44,276 nucleotides of DNA from a virus: positions 1 to 44,276 of the IMG/VR virus record IMGVR_UViG_3300022911_000001; one strand, given 5' to 3'. Shown in pieces: positions 8,818 through 18,323 of the stretch (position 1 is the first letter of the stretch; each line of letters starts with the position of its first letter). Below the pieces are notes generated by a model. It saw only the letters and a list, made by a program, of their open reading frames with translations, was not told the DNA's origin and ran no database searches. Position numbers and translations under genes: made by a program.

Positions 8818-9204
8818 CTACTTCTTCTTTCTCACGATTGGAGCTTCTGCTATTACTGGCGCAGGCACACCTTCTGACGCTGCTACAACATCTTCACCAC
8901 GCCACCGCTCAAAGAACAATGGCAGTGCTTCAGCGATTGATGAGAATGATACAATCGTACCGTCTTTGAGTGTGACTGTCTCACCTAGCACAGCATCAAT
9001 AGGACGCGTGATCTGCTGTGAGTCTGACACTGCTCCATATGTAACAACGCCATCTTCACTAGTCGTACCGTTGAAAACATCAGCAGGTACATCAGCTTCT
9101 TGCAGTAGTACCTCACTCATACCACGCACATGAGGCTGCATACCGTGCCATGCATTGAACTCAATGCGTGACATGCGCCACGTTGCTTCTACTGTTACTT
9201 GCAT
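8818..9204 (-). CDS. Hypothetical tail-region protein
   Basis: This protein has 128 residues from MQVTVEATWRMS, with AAAGG 7 nt upstream. It has a mixed alpha/beta-looking sequence, an Ala/Val/Pro-rich tail and a terminal VRKKK. There is no signal peptide or membrane helix. It lies between the glycine-rich adhesin and the membrane cassette, a place where small tail-fibre accessory or assembly proteins often occur, but I recognise no family. Confidence 0.6.
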   Translation of the reverse strand: MQVTVEATWRMSRIEFNAWHGMQPHVRGMSEVLLQEADVPADVFNGTTSEDGVVTYGAVSDSQQITRPIDAVLGETVTLKDGTIVSFSSIAEALPLFFERWRGEDVVAASEGVPAPVIAEAPIVRKKK

Positions 9205-9218
9205 CGTCAAACCTTTCT

Positions 9219-10265
9219 CTATGCAAACCAAGTTATGAAGACAAGACCAACTTCGCCGTGATGTGCACCGCCACCTGTATAAAGAGGACCACCACCGCCA
9301 CCACCATACGCACCACCGGGTCCACCTACACCTGAGTAGTAACCACCCGCACCACCTGCACCGGCATAAGCACCGCCACCACCACCACCGGGCGCTTGTT
9401 GATAGTTCGACATTGTGCCGCCGTTATGCGTACCACCCGTGCCACCACCACCACTAGGTCCAGCACAACCTCCACCGCCACCACCGCAGATGCTATTAAG
9501 CATGTGACCACCGCTACCACCGGGGTACAACAACTCACCTACACCAGCGTAACCATTGCTACAAACACCACCATATGATGCAGCACCATATGTAGGATCA
9601 GCAGGATCAATCGGATTTCCACCGCCACCACCATATGCAAGACACAGCCACGCAGTGCTAGATGGATTTAAGATACCAGAGTGACTACCTGCTGCGTGCC
9701 AAGCGCCGTTAGCAGGTCCAACAACGATTGGTAGTACTTGTCCTGCAAACGCCTGTATGTTGTACTTACGCGCATATGCACCACCAGCGCCGCCACCGCC
9801 ACCTCCGTAAGCTGCGCTATTCAAAGCTGCACAACCACCAGCACCCCATGCTTCAGCATAGTTGTTATTTGGATTGAAGTTGGTTGGCACCGTCCAACTT
9901 GTGTTTCCGCTCCATGCAGCACTGCCGTTAGAAGTTTGCCACGCCGTTGAGATAGCGCCGCTTGTACCTGTTAGCAGTGCGTTGTTAGTATCAATCGCAG
10001 TGATCGTGTATGCACCAGCATTCGGGAATGATGCAGTGAATGTGCCTGAGCCATTCGTCAGTGTAACGTTGCCCGGTAGTGATGCGCCTCCAGCAGTTGA
10101 TGTGAAACGAACAGTGCCTGTATAACCCGGTACAACAATGCTCCCTGCCATAGCTGTGACAGTGAAGTTGAATGCCACGTTAGTTGTAGCATTAGCAGGA
10201 GCAGACACCGCGAATGATGTCGGTGATAAACCTCCGTGTAGTGTGGTTATAAAGCCCGGCAGCAT
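9219..10265 (-). CDS. Glycine-rich tail adhesin with Ig-like domain
   Basis: This protein has 348 residues. Residues ~13-105 look like a bacterial Ig-like fold (TSFAVSAPANATTNVAFNF... FPNAGAYTITAID). Residues ~110-140 include a WxxSWTVP motif. From ~150 to the end there are many runs of 4-7 glycines separated by short loops (AYGGGGGGAGGAY, CGGGGGGCAGPSGGGG, GGPGGAYGGGGGG). This pattern resembles the polyglycine-II sandwich of T-even gp38-type receptor-binding adhesins, whose loops contact the host receptor. It follows the tail fibre with a TAATG overlap, so it is probably mounted on or near the fibre. The loops would be the host-range determinants (inference). Confidence 0.7.
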   Translation of the reverse strand: MLPGFITTLHGGLSPTSFAVSAPANATTNVAFNFTVTAMAGSIVVPGYTGTVRFTSTAGGASLPGNVTLTNGSGTFTASFPNAGAYTITAIDTNNALLTGTSGAISTAWQTSNGSAAWSGNTSWTVPTNFNPNNNYAEAWGAGGCAALNSAAYGGGGGGAGGAYARKYNIQAFAGQVLPIVVGPANGAWHAAGSHSGILNPSSTAWLCLAYGGGGGNPIDPADPTYGAASYGGVCSNGYAGVGELLYPGGSGGHMLNSICGGGGGGCAGPSGGGGTGGTHNGGTMSNYQQAPGGGGGGAYAGAGGAGGYYSGVGGPGGAYGGGGGGPLYTGGGAHHGEVGLVFITWFA

Positions 10266-12904
10266 TATGAATAGCTCTTACCGAATGTGCAGAATATGTG
10301 AGTGAGATCGCTGTAGACGAAGTACGTTAGGATGTCGAAGCCTGCTATAGCTTGTGTTGGTTTAACACCATTGGGGAAACACCAGTAAGAACCCCACGTT
10401 GTAACTGATGCACCGCCTACACCGGGATAAAGTATGATGGTGCCCTTCTGCCCATTCTTGAGATTGATTGGGTTGTTCATAGTTCTGCCAGCAGCACCTA
10501 CGACCCAAATAAAGTCAAACGCTGCGTTGAAATCCATTGTGACAGCAGCAGCATCAGGAACACCTACTTGAGCAGCAGAGGCCCACACCTGACCTATCGT
10601 AAGTACATTATTAGCAGCAGGACCGTAGTTAGCGCGGTAGTCTGCAACAGATGCTCTAGACACATTGCCATCGTGCCATAGCTTGTGAGCTACAGCACCC
10701 ATCGACCAACCGCCGACCTTCCACTGGTTGTCGGTGTCTATGCCAAAGTATGCGGCGAATGAACCCTGCCGATGGAACGCCATGTAAGCAGCATCTGCTA
10801 CATTGTTCGCAGCTAGAACCTGCACACCACCCGTGCTAGCAGCAGCATTGCTGATAGCACCAACAGACGCTGTTGCTGCTGTGAGGAGTGGCCCAGTTAA
10901 CGAACCACCACTAATTGGCAGCTTAGTATCAGCGTATGCTTTAGGTATTAGTTGTGATGGATCAGTACCTACAGCGCCGTAAGATACAACAGGACCAACG
11001 AACGAAGCTATACCTGCGCCTGTCAAATTAAATCGCGCACCACCAGCACCACTATAAAAAACAAGCCCACCGGGTGTGCCGTGATCACCGCCTGATGCAG
11101 CAATTTGCCAAAGACCACCACCAGCAATAGTGCTATTCAGCGTAAGTGTTGCACCTTGTGATGAAGCATACTCTAATGCTAAGCCGCCAGTCATCTTGTC
11201 GCCAGTCTTAGTGACCTTGCCATTAGCTAGTGCAGTGTTTGCAGCATCACCCGCATCTGCGTGTGCAATTACAGCACTATCTGCTGCGTCTACATATTCC
11301 TTTGTAGCAACTTCTGATTTACTTGGGCCAATCTTAACAACACCTCCTAATGGCTGTAACCACATATCAAGTAGAGTGCCGCCCGTATTGTGGGCCTGCG
11401 ACCAAGCATCGAACGGTGATGTATCATGACCACCGAAGGACCAAGCGCCGTAGCCACCGTTAGCACTGCTTAAAACAGCATAAGTGAGATTTAAGTCTGT
11501 TGATGGTGCAGCTTGTAGACCCTTCGCAAACAATGCGAGGCCTGTAGGTCTATCTATTTGTAGTATCCCTGAGATTATATCACCTTCACGACTAGCAAAG
11601 TTCAACCTATCTCTAAACGCTAGCTGCCCTGCGCCATTATCCGCATTGAGCATAGGTGGTGTGATTTGATCATCAGCAATGATCGTAGTGCCACCTTGTG
11701 CTAGCATGTTCCAGTTAGCACTTGGTGGTTGTGAGTTGGTGTTAGGAGCTACAGCAATATATGAATTGCCATTGAGATGAACACCATCATGCACTACATA
11801 ATCAGCAACACTACTCCAAGCACCACGCCATATCAGCCCCGGATCACCTGCGGGACCATCAACACCATCAGCACCGCTGACAAGTATCATCCAGTTGTTG
11901 TTTGGACCTGAGCCAGTTACACCCTTGGTCTGTGTGATAAACACTTCCAACGTAGTACCTGAGTATGACGTGACCATACCGGCCATGCCACGATTAAGAG
12001 GATCAGCTACATCTAGAATAGTAACGTAAGAACCACCGACGAACTTCTTGTTAGCTTGTGTTTGAAATGTCTTAACACCTTCAGAGATGCTATTCGTTGT
12101 AGCAGATGTAGCATGTAGTGCATCAGCTTGATTAGCAGCTTCAATCGCACTAGCCAACGCGTTCGCTTCACTAACGTCTGCACTGTCTGCACTAGCATCA
12201 GCAGCAGCGGCACTGTTGGCGCTATTGGTTTCAGAAGTTAGCGCAGCACTAGCACTAAGTGCACTAGCGTTCGCACTAGCTTGCGATGCATTCGCATAGG
12301 TTAGTGCATTGTTAGCACTCAACAACGCCGCAGCTTCGCTAGTAGCTGCGTTGACTTCGCTTACACCAGCATTATACGCAGATGCAGCGGCAGCATCTCT
12401 AGCAGCTTCAGCAGCACCAACGACTTCATTACCGTCGAATAGCAATTGCCAGTAAGCTGCGTCTGCTGGGAATGTTGCCGCTGAAGTGTGTGCATTTGTG
12501 CAGAGGTAATAAGTGTAATCGTCAACTGAGACAATATCACCTAATGAGTAAGTAGCACCAGCTACCCATGCACCTCTGTACACAGGCACACCGGGCATCT
12601 GCAATGTCCAATGATCTGACGTTGCAGGATTTGTTCTATATTCCTCAAATGTACCAGTTGCAGGACTCGTGTGTTCTACTTGACAACGAAACACGTCATT
12701 GGTGACGTTATCAAATACACGATCACCAACTAGGTACAGTGTACTATTCAACCACTCACCGCGCACCTGCGCAATGCCAGCCTGCTGTAGAATAGCATCA
12801 AGCTGGTTCCAGTTAGCATACTCAAGAGTATGCCAACGTGGTGTGTCGAAGTTGACTAGTTTGAAACCATAGTTGGGTGTGTAACCGCGTATATTGGCTA
12901 CCAT
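10265..12904 (-). CDS. Tail fibre protein with carbohydrate-binding-like repeats
   Basis: This protein has 879 residues from MVANIRGYTP (12904); a TTG seven codons earlier is possible. The N-terminus (1-45) would attach to the tail. Three related aromatic modules follow the pattern GxWxxxxxYxxGDxVxxxxxxYxC, as in chitin-binding CBM5/12-like domains, at ~48-102, 109-154 and 358-400. Residues 160-270 are Ala/Ser/Asn-rich and probably a trimeric coiled-coil shaft. A short collagen-like GADGVDGPAGDPG lies at ~344-356. The C-terminal half has repeated TKEYVDAADS-like and SGGSLTGPL segments and the fibre-typical HKLWHDGN. The role is host recognition, with surface polysaccharide the likely target. 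Confidence 0.8.
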   Translation of the reverse strand: MVANIRGYTPNYGFKLVNFDTPRWHTLEYANWNQLDAILQQAGIAQVRGEWLNSTLYLVGDRVFDNVTNDVFRCQVEHTSPATGTFEEYRTNPATSDHWTLQMPGVPVYRGAWVAGATYSLGDIVSVDDYTYYLCTNAHTSAATFPADAAYWQLLFDGNEVVGAAEAARDAAAASAYNAGVSEVNAATSEAAALLSANNALTYANASQASANASALSASAALTSETNSANSAAAADASADSADVSEANALASAIEAANQADALHATSATTNSISEGVKTFQTQANKKFVGGSYVTILDVADPLNRGMAGMVTSYSGTTLEVFITQTKGVTGSGPNNNWMILVSGADGVDGPAGDPGLIWRGAWSSVADYVVHDGVHLNGNSYIAVAPNTNSQPPSANWNMLAQGGTTIIADDQITPPMLNADNGAGQLAFRDRLNFASREGDIISGILQIDRPTGLALFAKGLQAAPSTDLNLTYAVLSSANGGYGAWSFGGHDTSPFDAWSQAHNTGGTLLDMWLQPLGGVVKIGPSKSEVATKEYVDAADSAVIAHADAGDAANTALANGKVTKTGDKMTGGLALEYASSQGATLTLNSTIAGGGLWQIAASGGDHGTPGGLVFYSGAGGARFNLTGAGIASFVGPVVSYGAVGTDPSQLIPKAYADTKLPISGGSLTGPLLTAATASVGAISNAAASTGGVQVLAANNVADAAYMAFHRQGSFAAYFGIDTDNQWKVGGWSMGAVAHKLWHDGNVSRASVADYRANYGPAANNVLTIGQVWASAAQVGVPDAAAVTMDFNAAFDFIWVVGAAGRTMNNPINLKNGQKGTIILYPGVGGASVTTWGSYWCFPNGVKPTQAIAGFDILTYFVYSDLTHIFCTFGKSYS

Positions 12905-13012
12905 ATCATTGCCCACTCTTTGCAAGTGGCAATATAGCCAGCACGCTTCTTACTTGTGTCGCTGCGCGAAGCAGAACTCTTATAGCATGGTTCTTCAATG
13001 TTGTCAATGGGG

Positions 13013-13025
13013 TATACACTGTATA
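13013..13025. promoter_or_regulatory. 13-bp palindrome TATACACTGTATA
   Basis: In the ~120-nt gap between the nozzle protein and the tail fibre. Here the palindrome extends one base each side (GTATAC...GTATAC). Confidence 0.75.
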
Positions 13026-13027
13026 CG

Positions 13028-15508
13028 TCATCCGCGCACTTGCGAGCCACGTTGATACAAGAATGACATACCGCTAATCGAGAGTGCTTCAGTTGCGCTA
13101 CCTGTGATGCGTGTTTTAATGATCTTGAACTTGACAGGCATCTGCCACAGCTTCTGTTCTCTAGTACGACGCCCTGCACCATACACCTGTGCACCAGCAC
13201 CATAAGCACTAGCTTCATTCGGCACGAAGTCTAGTGTACGTGCAGGAGCTAGCATACCTGTGGCTGCGTCTTTGTAGATGTTGTCATCGAACAATTCGAG
13301 TGTGAAGCGTGCACCACCGTTGGCGTCTAGGTGTACAAAGCGTAGTGACTTTGTGTTCTGTCTAGCACCGAAGTCACTCCAAGGTAACTCCCATGCGAAC
13401 TTGACACCTTCGCCCTTGTATTCCTCCCAGCTATCAGGGTGTAGAGAACGCGCTGTTGCGAAGTCGGCGGCTGTAGTAGTAATGTCCTCTACGCAGCGAT
13501 ACACAAGGTCTTCTGTTGTATCAAGTACACGCTCGCCTGCGTGGTATGTCTGACCACTCACCCATGCTACGTGATCGTACATGCCGTACCAGTCACCATA
13601 GACCTGAGCATCAGAGCTACCATAGCGCATCATGTAGCCATCATGTGTAAATACGAATGCCCTACCTTCTACAGTGCCGCAGCCACAGTTAAACCTCATC
13701 CCTGATGGCGTCTTGAAGCGTGACCATGAGAACAACTTCAACTGCGGTACGTAGTGATAGATGTAACCAACAGATGCATCGTTCATTGCTTTGACATTGA
13801 CGTTATTACCGCCTCCACTTCCAGCAGCATCAAGCGGCGGTAGTGTAGCGCCAATCTCCAGCAACACGAAGTTCTCATTCAACACACTGATAACACGGCG
13901 AAGACCGTTGATCGCTGTATCAGGGATACCACTGAAACCTGTAGCACCTGAGATAGTCACATCATCATCGGCTTCTAACTGGTGATCATCGTGACGCATA
14001 ATCAGCGCATGTTTCGTTGCTTCGTTAGCTGACATGCCTCTATCAAAGTAGAACGGATCGCGTGTTAGTACACGTTCATACGACTCATCGTACTTAGGCA
14101 GGTAGAAGTGCACGCTCTTGTTCTTAGCATCATAGAAGCCAAACGACTTCAAGCGCATTGTCTCTTTCTTCATGCGCCCGATGTGCTTACTCATCATTGT
14201 TTCGATGTAATTGCTAACGCGCTCAGCTTGTACAGCGTTGCTAACAGTTGACAGCTTTGCGCTAGGTACACCGTTGAAGTCAACCATGAACACGTCGCTA
14301 CCGATCTCGACGATAGTTCGTGGTGCGTTGCTACCAAAGCCATTGAGCGTATCAACAGGTTGGGGGTCATGTGCTACACCACTATCACCTACAGGTGTTT
14401 CAATGCCGTACTTCATCATCGTTGTAGCTGTAGGTGTGATGACTAGAATAGTATCCTTGATCGTAGCGAACCCGCGCACTGTCTGCTCAGGGCTAGCGAT
14501 GATCTTCGACATGTTGATGTCAACAGCATCACCGGGATCAGTTGATGTGCTATAGACTACAGATGTGTCTTTAGCTGTGATGCGTATAGACGTTAGCCGT
14601 TCTTTAGGCTCTAGTAGTTCTGTATCATGTACAGTGAAATATCTGAACGCTGACTTACACGCATCGAATGCTGGTATGTTAATATCACCATGCACACCAT
14701 CGAGTAGTGGTGCTACCCAATCAGTCTGTGTGAAGTCAATACGCAGTGGCTTGTCTCTGCCATTGCTACAGATCAACTCAGCACCAAAGATGTCCTGTGC
14801 AACTAGCTCTGTGAATGTCCACGCAATAGGACTAAGCGTACGCGCGTAGGTGAGTGCTTGTGACCATATACGTTGCGCGTTCTTATCTCTGTCAATGCGG
14901 ATGATCTCACCCGAGCTAGTCCACAAGATGACGTAGTTCGCAAAGTAACGGCACTCTACCGGCTCACCGCCAAGCAGGTGATTGTCATGCTTCCAGTTGA
15001 TAGTATCAGGTCCACTAGCACCAGCAGCAGTTGCTCTATTGCTTACAACAATCTCGAAGTTGTTCGCATCTATAACACGGCGTATACCATGTATACGGTT
15101 GATCATCTCTGGCACGATGCCGTTGAACGTCAAGTCCCAGCCGCTGATAGTAAGATGCTCAAAGCCGCTACCTGTGAATGGGTGAGCAGGCCAATAGACA
15201 ACTACAATGCGCTCTGTGTTTGATCCGACATTGGTTGATAGTTGTATAGTAGCAGTGCCAGTGCTCTCTACACCCTGTTTCAACTTCAGCCACATCTCAT
15301 AGCCGTAACGTGGCCCAACACGTCGATCGGTGTAAGTGACCATGTTGTCAAACACAGGAGAGAACTTGCTTGTCAGGTTCTGCTCACTATCGACAACGTT
15401 CAACCCACCGCCGAAGTCTCTAATCGTGGTGTTCTGCAACTTGCTAGTAGGCCGAGGTGCTTTAGGTCTACCGAGTGGCTTCAATGACCTTGAGAGCATC
15501 TGTACCAT
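13028..15508 (-). CDS. Tail tubular protein B-like (T7 gp12-type) tail protein
   Basis: This 826-residue beta-rich protein starts MVQMLSRSLKPLGRPKAP. It lies immediately downstream of the adaptor-like protein with a one-base TAATG-type overlap. Features typical of podovirus tail nozzle proteins are the N-terminal DFGGGLNVVDSEQNLTSKFSPVFDNMV, the central DVFMVDFNGVPSAKLSTVSNAVQAERVS, and later HYVPQLKLFSWSRFKTPSGM and GYMMRYGSSDAQV, as in propeller-like nozzle folds. Another aromatic module (WVSGQTYHAGERVLDTTEDLVYRCVEDITT) around residue 645 resembles the carbohydrate-binding-like modules of the fibre. It is inferred to form the tail tip channel. Confidence 0.78.
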   Translation of the reverse strand: MVQMLSRSLKPLGRPKAPRPTSKLQNTTIRDFGGGLNVVDSEQNLTSKFSPVFDNMVTYTDRRVGPRYGYEMWLKLKQGVESTGTATIQLSTNVGSNTERIVVVYWPAHPFTGSGFEHLTISGWDLTFNGIVPEMINRIHGIRRVIDANNFEIVVSNRATAAGASGPDTINWKHDNHLLGGEPVECRYFANYVILWTSSGEIIRIDRDKNAQRIWSQALTYARTLSPIAWTFTELVAQDIFGAELICSNGRDKPLRIDFTQTDWVAPLLDGVHGDINIPAFDACKSAFRYFTVHDTELLEPKERLTSIRITAKDTSVVYSTSTDPGDAVDINMSKIIASPEQTVRGFATIKDTILVITPTATTMMKYGIETPVGDSGVAHDPQPVDTLNGFGSNAPRTIVEIGSDVFMVDFNGVPSAKLSTVSNAVQAERVSNYIETMMSKHIGRMKKETMRLKSFGFYDAKNKSVHFYLPKYDESYERVLTRDPFYFDRGMSANEATKHALIMRHDDHQLEADDDVTISGATGFSGIPDTAINGLRRVISVLNENFVLLEIGATLPPLDAAGSGGGNNVNVKAMNDASVGYIYHYVPQLKLFSWSRFKTPSGMRFNCGCGTVEGRAFVFTHDGYMMRYGSSDAQVYGDWYGMYDHVAWVSGQTYHAGERVLDTTEDLVYRCVEDITTTAADFATARSLHPDSWEEYKGEGVKFAWELPWSDFGARQNTKSLRFVHLDANGGARFTLELFDDNIYKDAATGMLAPARTLDFVPNEASAYGAGAQVYGAGRRTREQKLWQMPVKFKIIKTRITGSATEALSISGMSFLYQRGSQVRG
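15083..15095. promoter_or_regulatory. 13-bp palindrome TATACCATGTATA
   Basis: Inside the nozzle protein gene; also extended to GTATAC...GTATAC. Confidence 0.55.
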
Positions 15509-16176
15509 TACACACCACCATTAGGCAACGGAGTAAAGTTTGTGATCAGGTGTCCGTATGATTGTGCACCTATTAAACCAAGCGGTATGTTGTGTGTCTG
15601 TCTGTTGAACTGTGCTAGTGCATCCTGAAACAAGATGCGGAACTTGTCACTAGCACCGGGGTTCGTGCCATCGTCTTCTAACACGTCCCAGCATGTGCCT
15701 AGCAACAACAACTGCGTGTCCAAGTGTATCTCATCACTATCTTCTTCAAAGTCAGGTGGCTTGATGCGATATGTGACGTAGACCTCACCTACTGAAAGCA
15801 CTGGCAGTACCTTGAACATCTTCGCCTTGTTCGTAACGAATGGCCTAATGCTAGGATACTGAATGTCTCTATCACGCGTGTTCATAGGTGCGATTGGTAA
15901 TGGTCTACTAGAACCTTCCCACATCACGCTATGTAGATCGCGCCAGTCATTGAGCTTGTCTGTGAGGTCGCCAGTAATAAGACCATTCACGCCATCAAGC
16001 GTGTATGTCTCTTGATACACCATGTAATCAGGTAGCCAATACTCTCTAAACAATAGATCGAACTTGTGTTGCACAGCCAACTGAATACGTGGCTCTGCGT
16101 ATATCTGTGCATCTAGTCCTTCAACTAGTGCTAATCTCTGGAGTACTTTAGTAACAATCTGTCCGAACGTGATCAT
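15508..16176 (-). CDS. Tail tubular protein A-like (T7 gp11-type) adaptor
   Basis: This protein has 222 residues from MITFGQIV, chosen because GGAG lies 6 nt before this ATG; an ATG four codons upstream (16188) is the alternative. The start MITFGQIVTKVLQRLALVEG and the segment LAVQHKFDLLFREYWLPDYMVYQETYTLDGVNG are typical of the gatekeeper/adaptor proteins that sit under the portal in T7-like tails. LHSVMWEGSSRPLPIAPMNTRD is a further family-like segment. It joins the portal to the nozzle protein encoded next. The assignment rests on context and this sequence style. Confidence 0.72.
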   Translation of the reverse strand: MITFGQIVTKVLQRLALVEGLDAQIYAEPRIQLAVQHKFDLLFREYWLPDYMVYQETYTLDGVNGLITGDLTDKLNDWRDLHSVMWEGSSRPLPIAPMNTRDRDIQYPSIRPFVTNKAKMFKVLPVLSVGEVYVTYRIKPPDFEEDSDEIHLDTQLLLLGTCWDVLEDDGTNPGASDKFRILFQDALAQFNRQTHNIPLGLIGAQSYGHLITNFTPLPNGGV

Positions 16177-16195
16177 CACCCACTCCATATAGTGC

Positions 16196-16229
16196 GACCT
16201 GCATGGCGGTCTTGTACACCATGCAGGTC
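16196..16229. other. Perfect 11-bp hairpin in the head-tail intergenic gap
   Basis: GACCTGCATGG (16196-16206) pairs perfectly with CCATGCAGGTC (16219-16229) across a 12-nt loop. It lies in the 60-70 nt gap between the decoration-type protein gene and the adaptor gene. No T-run follows on the minus strand, so a simple terminator is unlikely. An mRNA processing or stabilising hairpin that separates strongly expressed capsid genes from tail genes is plausible. Confidence 0.7.
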
Positions 16230-16257
16230 TTACACCTCGCTACTTGGTGGCAGATAG

Positions 16258-16896
16258 TTATGCAACAACGTGCGCGCTACCGTGCAAGTTGCTACGATCT
16301 ACGACACAGGTGAAGCGGTACGACTTAGTACCATCAGGTGCAGCAGCCGGTGTGTATGCACCACGCGGATCACCACTCGTAAGCGTCTGTGCTACTACAC
16401 CAGCGAGCAACGCGCCCGCAGCCGCAGTAACATCGTTCGTCAGTTCACCATACAGTGCAGTGTGCAGCACCTTGTACGGCACACCGAGAATAGCACCGAC
16501 ACCGATGCTAATGGTGGCCGCAGCAGGCACGCTCACATACGCTACATCTTTGAACATCTTCTTGCCGACTACAGGACCAGCAGCAAGCGCGATGTTCTCT
16601 TTCATAGCCTGACCGAGATAGTCATAACCCACAATTACACCGGCACCAGTGCCACCTGAGACTGTGACGTTACGACCATAACGACCCATAACAGCGTCGG
16701 TCTGCACTACTGTTGGTGCAACGTTACCAGCAGCAGCAAGAACGACAGCGTTCGCGAGTGCGTTGGCAGCCGCTGCAATAGGTGCAGGGATGTCAACGGT
16801 AGTATGTCCATCGACACTCACATCAGCGGCATACATCATGTCCGCGACACGATGACTGACACGACGAGTGCTAGGAACAGCGACTTGTACGGCCAT
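16258..16896 (-). CDS. Probable head decoration/minor capsid protein
   Basis: This 212-residue protein is Ala/Val/Gly-rich (NALANAVVLAAAGNVAP; VSVPAAATISIGVGAILGVPY) with few charges, as is common in capsid decoration proteins or head fibres. It starts MAVQVAVPSTRRVSHRV after a GAGG site. It lies two genes after the major capsid protein and before the tail genes. Codons are more C-ending than in the tail genes, which suggests high expression. There is no motif that fixes the role; a head-completion protein is possible. Confidence 0.6.
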   Translation of the reverse strand: MAVQVAVPSTRRVSHRVADMMYAADVSVDGHTTVDIPAPIAAAANALANAVVLAAAGNVAPTVVQTDAVMGRYGRNVTVSGGTGAGVIVGYDYLGQAMKENIALAAGPVVGKKMFKDVAYVSVPAAATISIGVGAILGVPYKVLHTALYGELTNDVTAAAGALLAGVVAQTLTSGDPRGAYTPAAAPDGTKSYRFTCVVDRSNLHGSAHVVA

Positions 16897-16898
16897 AG

Positions 16899-17351
16899 TT
16901 ATTCATCCTCTTTGTCTACTTGCTCTTTAGTCCCTAGCAGCTTGTCTACGATGTTAGGATCACCTTCAACAAGCCGCGTGAGAATATCGAGCGTTTGTTT
17001 CTGCTTGTTCGTGAGTGCAGCATTCGCATGTTGCATTCCTACTGGTGTATCGTCACCACCTTCCATGAAAAGCGGTACGAGGTTCTTATCAAGCCGCAAC
17101 CTCACAAGGTCTTCGTGAGTGACGAATACACTATCGCCACGTAGGGTACGCACCATGTACCCATCCACTTCAACATCAGTAGGCACAATGCGAAAACCGA
17201 TTTCATCTTTCACAGTGCGATTGACTACAGTCTTACGCTTTATCGGTTCGACAGTGAATGCAGGCACAGCCTTCTGCTTCTGCTCCATGCTAAACGCTTG
17301 TTGCGTCTGCTTGTTCTCGAAGCTGACTACTGGTGTTGGCTCACTAGACAT
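16899..17351 (-). CDS. Hypothetical protein downstream of the major capsid protein
   Basis: This 150-residue, charged protein (many Lys, Glu, Val) starts MSSEPTPVVSFENKQTQQAF after a strong AAGGAG site. The middle has FRIVPTDVEVDGYMVRTLRG. The acidic tail ends KLLGTKEQVDKEDE. It lies 10 nt after the capsid gene and 2 nt before the next. Its position suggests a head-associated or head-assembly factor; I recognise no domain. Confidence 0.6.
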   Translation of the reverse strand: MSSEPTPVVSFENKQTQQAFSMEQKQKAVPAFTVEPIKRKTVVNRTVKDEIGFRIVPTDVEVDGYMVRTLRGDSVFVTHEDLVRLRLDKNLVPLFMEGGDDTPVGMQHANAALTNKQKQTLDILTRLVEGDPNIVDKLLGTKEQVDKEDE

Positions 17352-17361
17352 TGTAACTCCT

Positions 17362-18312
17362 TTAGTCGTTCACAACTGCGTGGGTGCGATATTGCTTCCA
17401 CGTTGCGAACTGACACTGCGTGATGACACGCTGTCCGTAGCCGTCAATCGTCCACGGTGCAGTGAGGTCAACATTCTTCATGTTGTTGTCACCGAGGATG
17501 TGAAGGCGCAGGTAGGTGTCGTTGAGGAAGTAGGCACGATCAACCGGGCAGCTTTCATCATAGATGATCGGTACGCCGTTGTGCGACACACCATCAAAGC
17601 CGAGGTCCATCATACGCTTGCCGCTGCTTGTGTTCGTGAGCGGAATAGTGAGCTTGCTACGAACGGCAGCACGATACAGGCGATAGTGATTACGTCCAGC
17701 AATGATAACTTTAGGACGTTCCGTACCTTGTTTGAGGTCAAGCAGCACATCATCGTAGGCTTCCTCGATATTCGTCGCGTTAAGAGTACCCGCGAAGTCG
17801 TACGAGGAACTACGCCACTGCACTTCTGTAGCACGATCAACACCAGCGAGCGATCCAACAGTAGGATCGTCAGGAACAAGTAGTGCAAGTCCATTCGGAT
17901 CATTGCCACCACCGACACCGTAGAGGTACGCTGAGAACTTCTCCTTGATTGAGAGTTCAAGCGCCTCAAGTTTACCTTGGAGTAGCTTAACAGCAGCTTG
18001 CTCACCCTTGTTCTCGTCTTCTTCTTGATTGCTGATGATAACGGTACCAGCAATACGGCTCCAACGATATTCAAGCTTGATGAACTCTTGCGTCTGCACT
18101 ACTGGCAAGCTGTCGTAGTAGCTATAGCTGCCCACTGTAGGATTGCGACCAGTCAACAATGGGTTCGTGATGTTGTAACCGCTCGACTCATTCTCGATGC
18201 GATCACGTGCGAAGCACCACGCCATAAGCGCGTTGCTCTGCATAGCTGCGACGATGAGCTTCTTACGTGAACGCTCAATAGTCGTAGCCAGTACGTTCTG
18301 GAGTACGGGCAT
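17362..18312 (-). CDS. Major capsid protein
   Basis: This protein has 316 residues. It follows terminase, portal and scaffold genes in the invariant packaging order and has the composition of an HK97-fold capsid protein. An N-terminal helix region (NVLATTIERSRKKLIVAAM), the E-loop region with SYSYYDSLPVV and FIKLEYRWSRIAGTVIISNQEEDENKG, a long spine helix (AVKLLQGKLEALELSIKEKFSAYLYG), and a P-domain GTERPKVIIAGRNHYRLYRAAV followed by GVSHNGVPIIYDESCPVDRAYFLND are all visible. The GVPIIYD...YFLN segment is typical of capsid proteins of this fold. AGGA precedes ATG. Codon use is C-rich, consistent with abundant expression. Confidence 0.85.
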   Translation of the reverse strand: MPVLQNVLATTIERSRKKLIVAAMQSNALMAWCFARDRIENESSGYNITNPLLTGRNPTVGSYSYYDSLPVVQTQEFIKLEYRWSRIAGTVIISNQEEDENKGEQAAVKLLQGKLEALELSIKEKFSAYLYGVGGGNDPNGLALLVPDDPTVGSLAGVDRATEVQWRSSSYDFAGTLNATNIEEAYDDVLLDLKQGTERPKVIIAGRNHYRLYRAAVRSKLTIPLTNTSSGKRMMDLGFDGVSHNGVPIIYDESCPVDRAYFLNDTYLRLHILGDNNMKNVDLTAPWTIDGYGQRVITQCQFATWKQYRTHAVVND

Positions 18313-18323
18313 TGTTCAATGTC

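Noticed and set aside
12898-13050. Possible 50-codon minus-strand gene filling the gap before the tail fibre, with four cysteines
   Set aside because: Only a GTG start without a ribosome site; kept as a weak possibility, not annotated.
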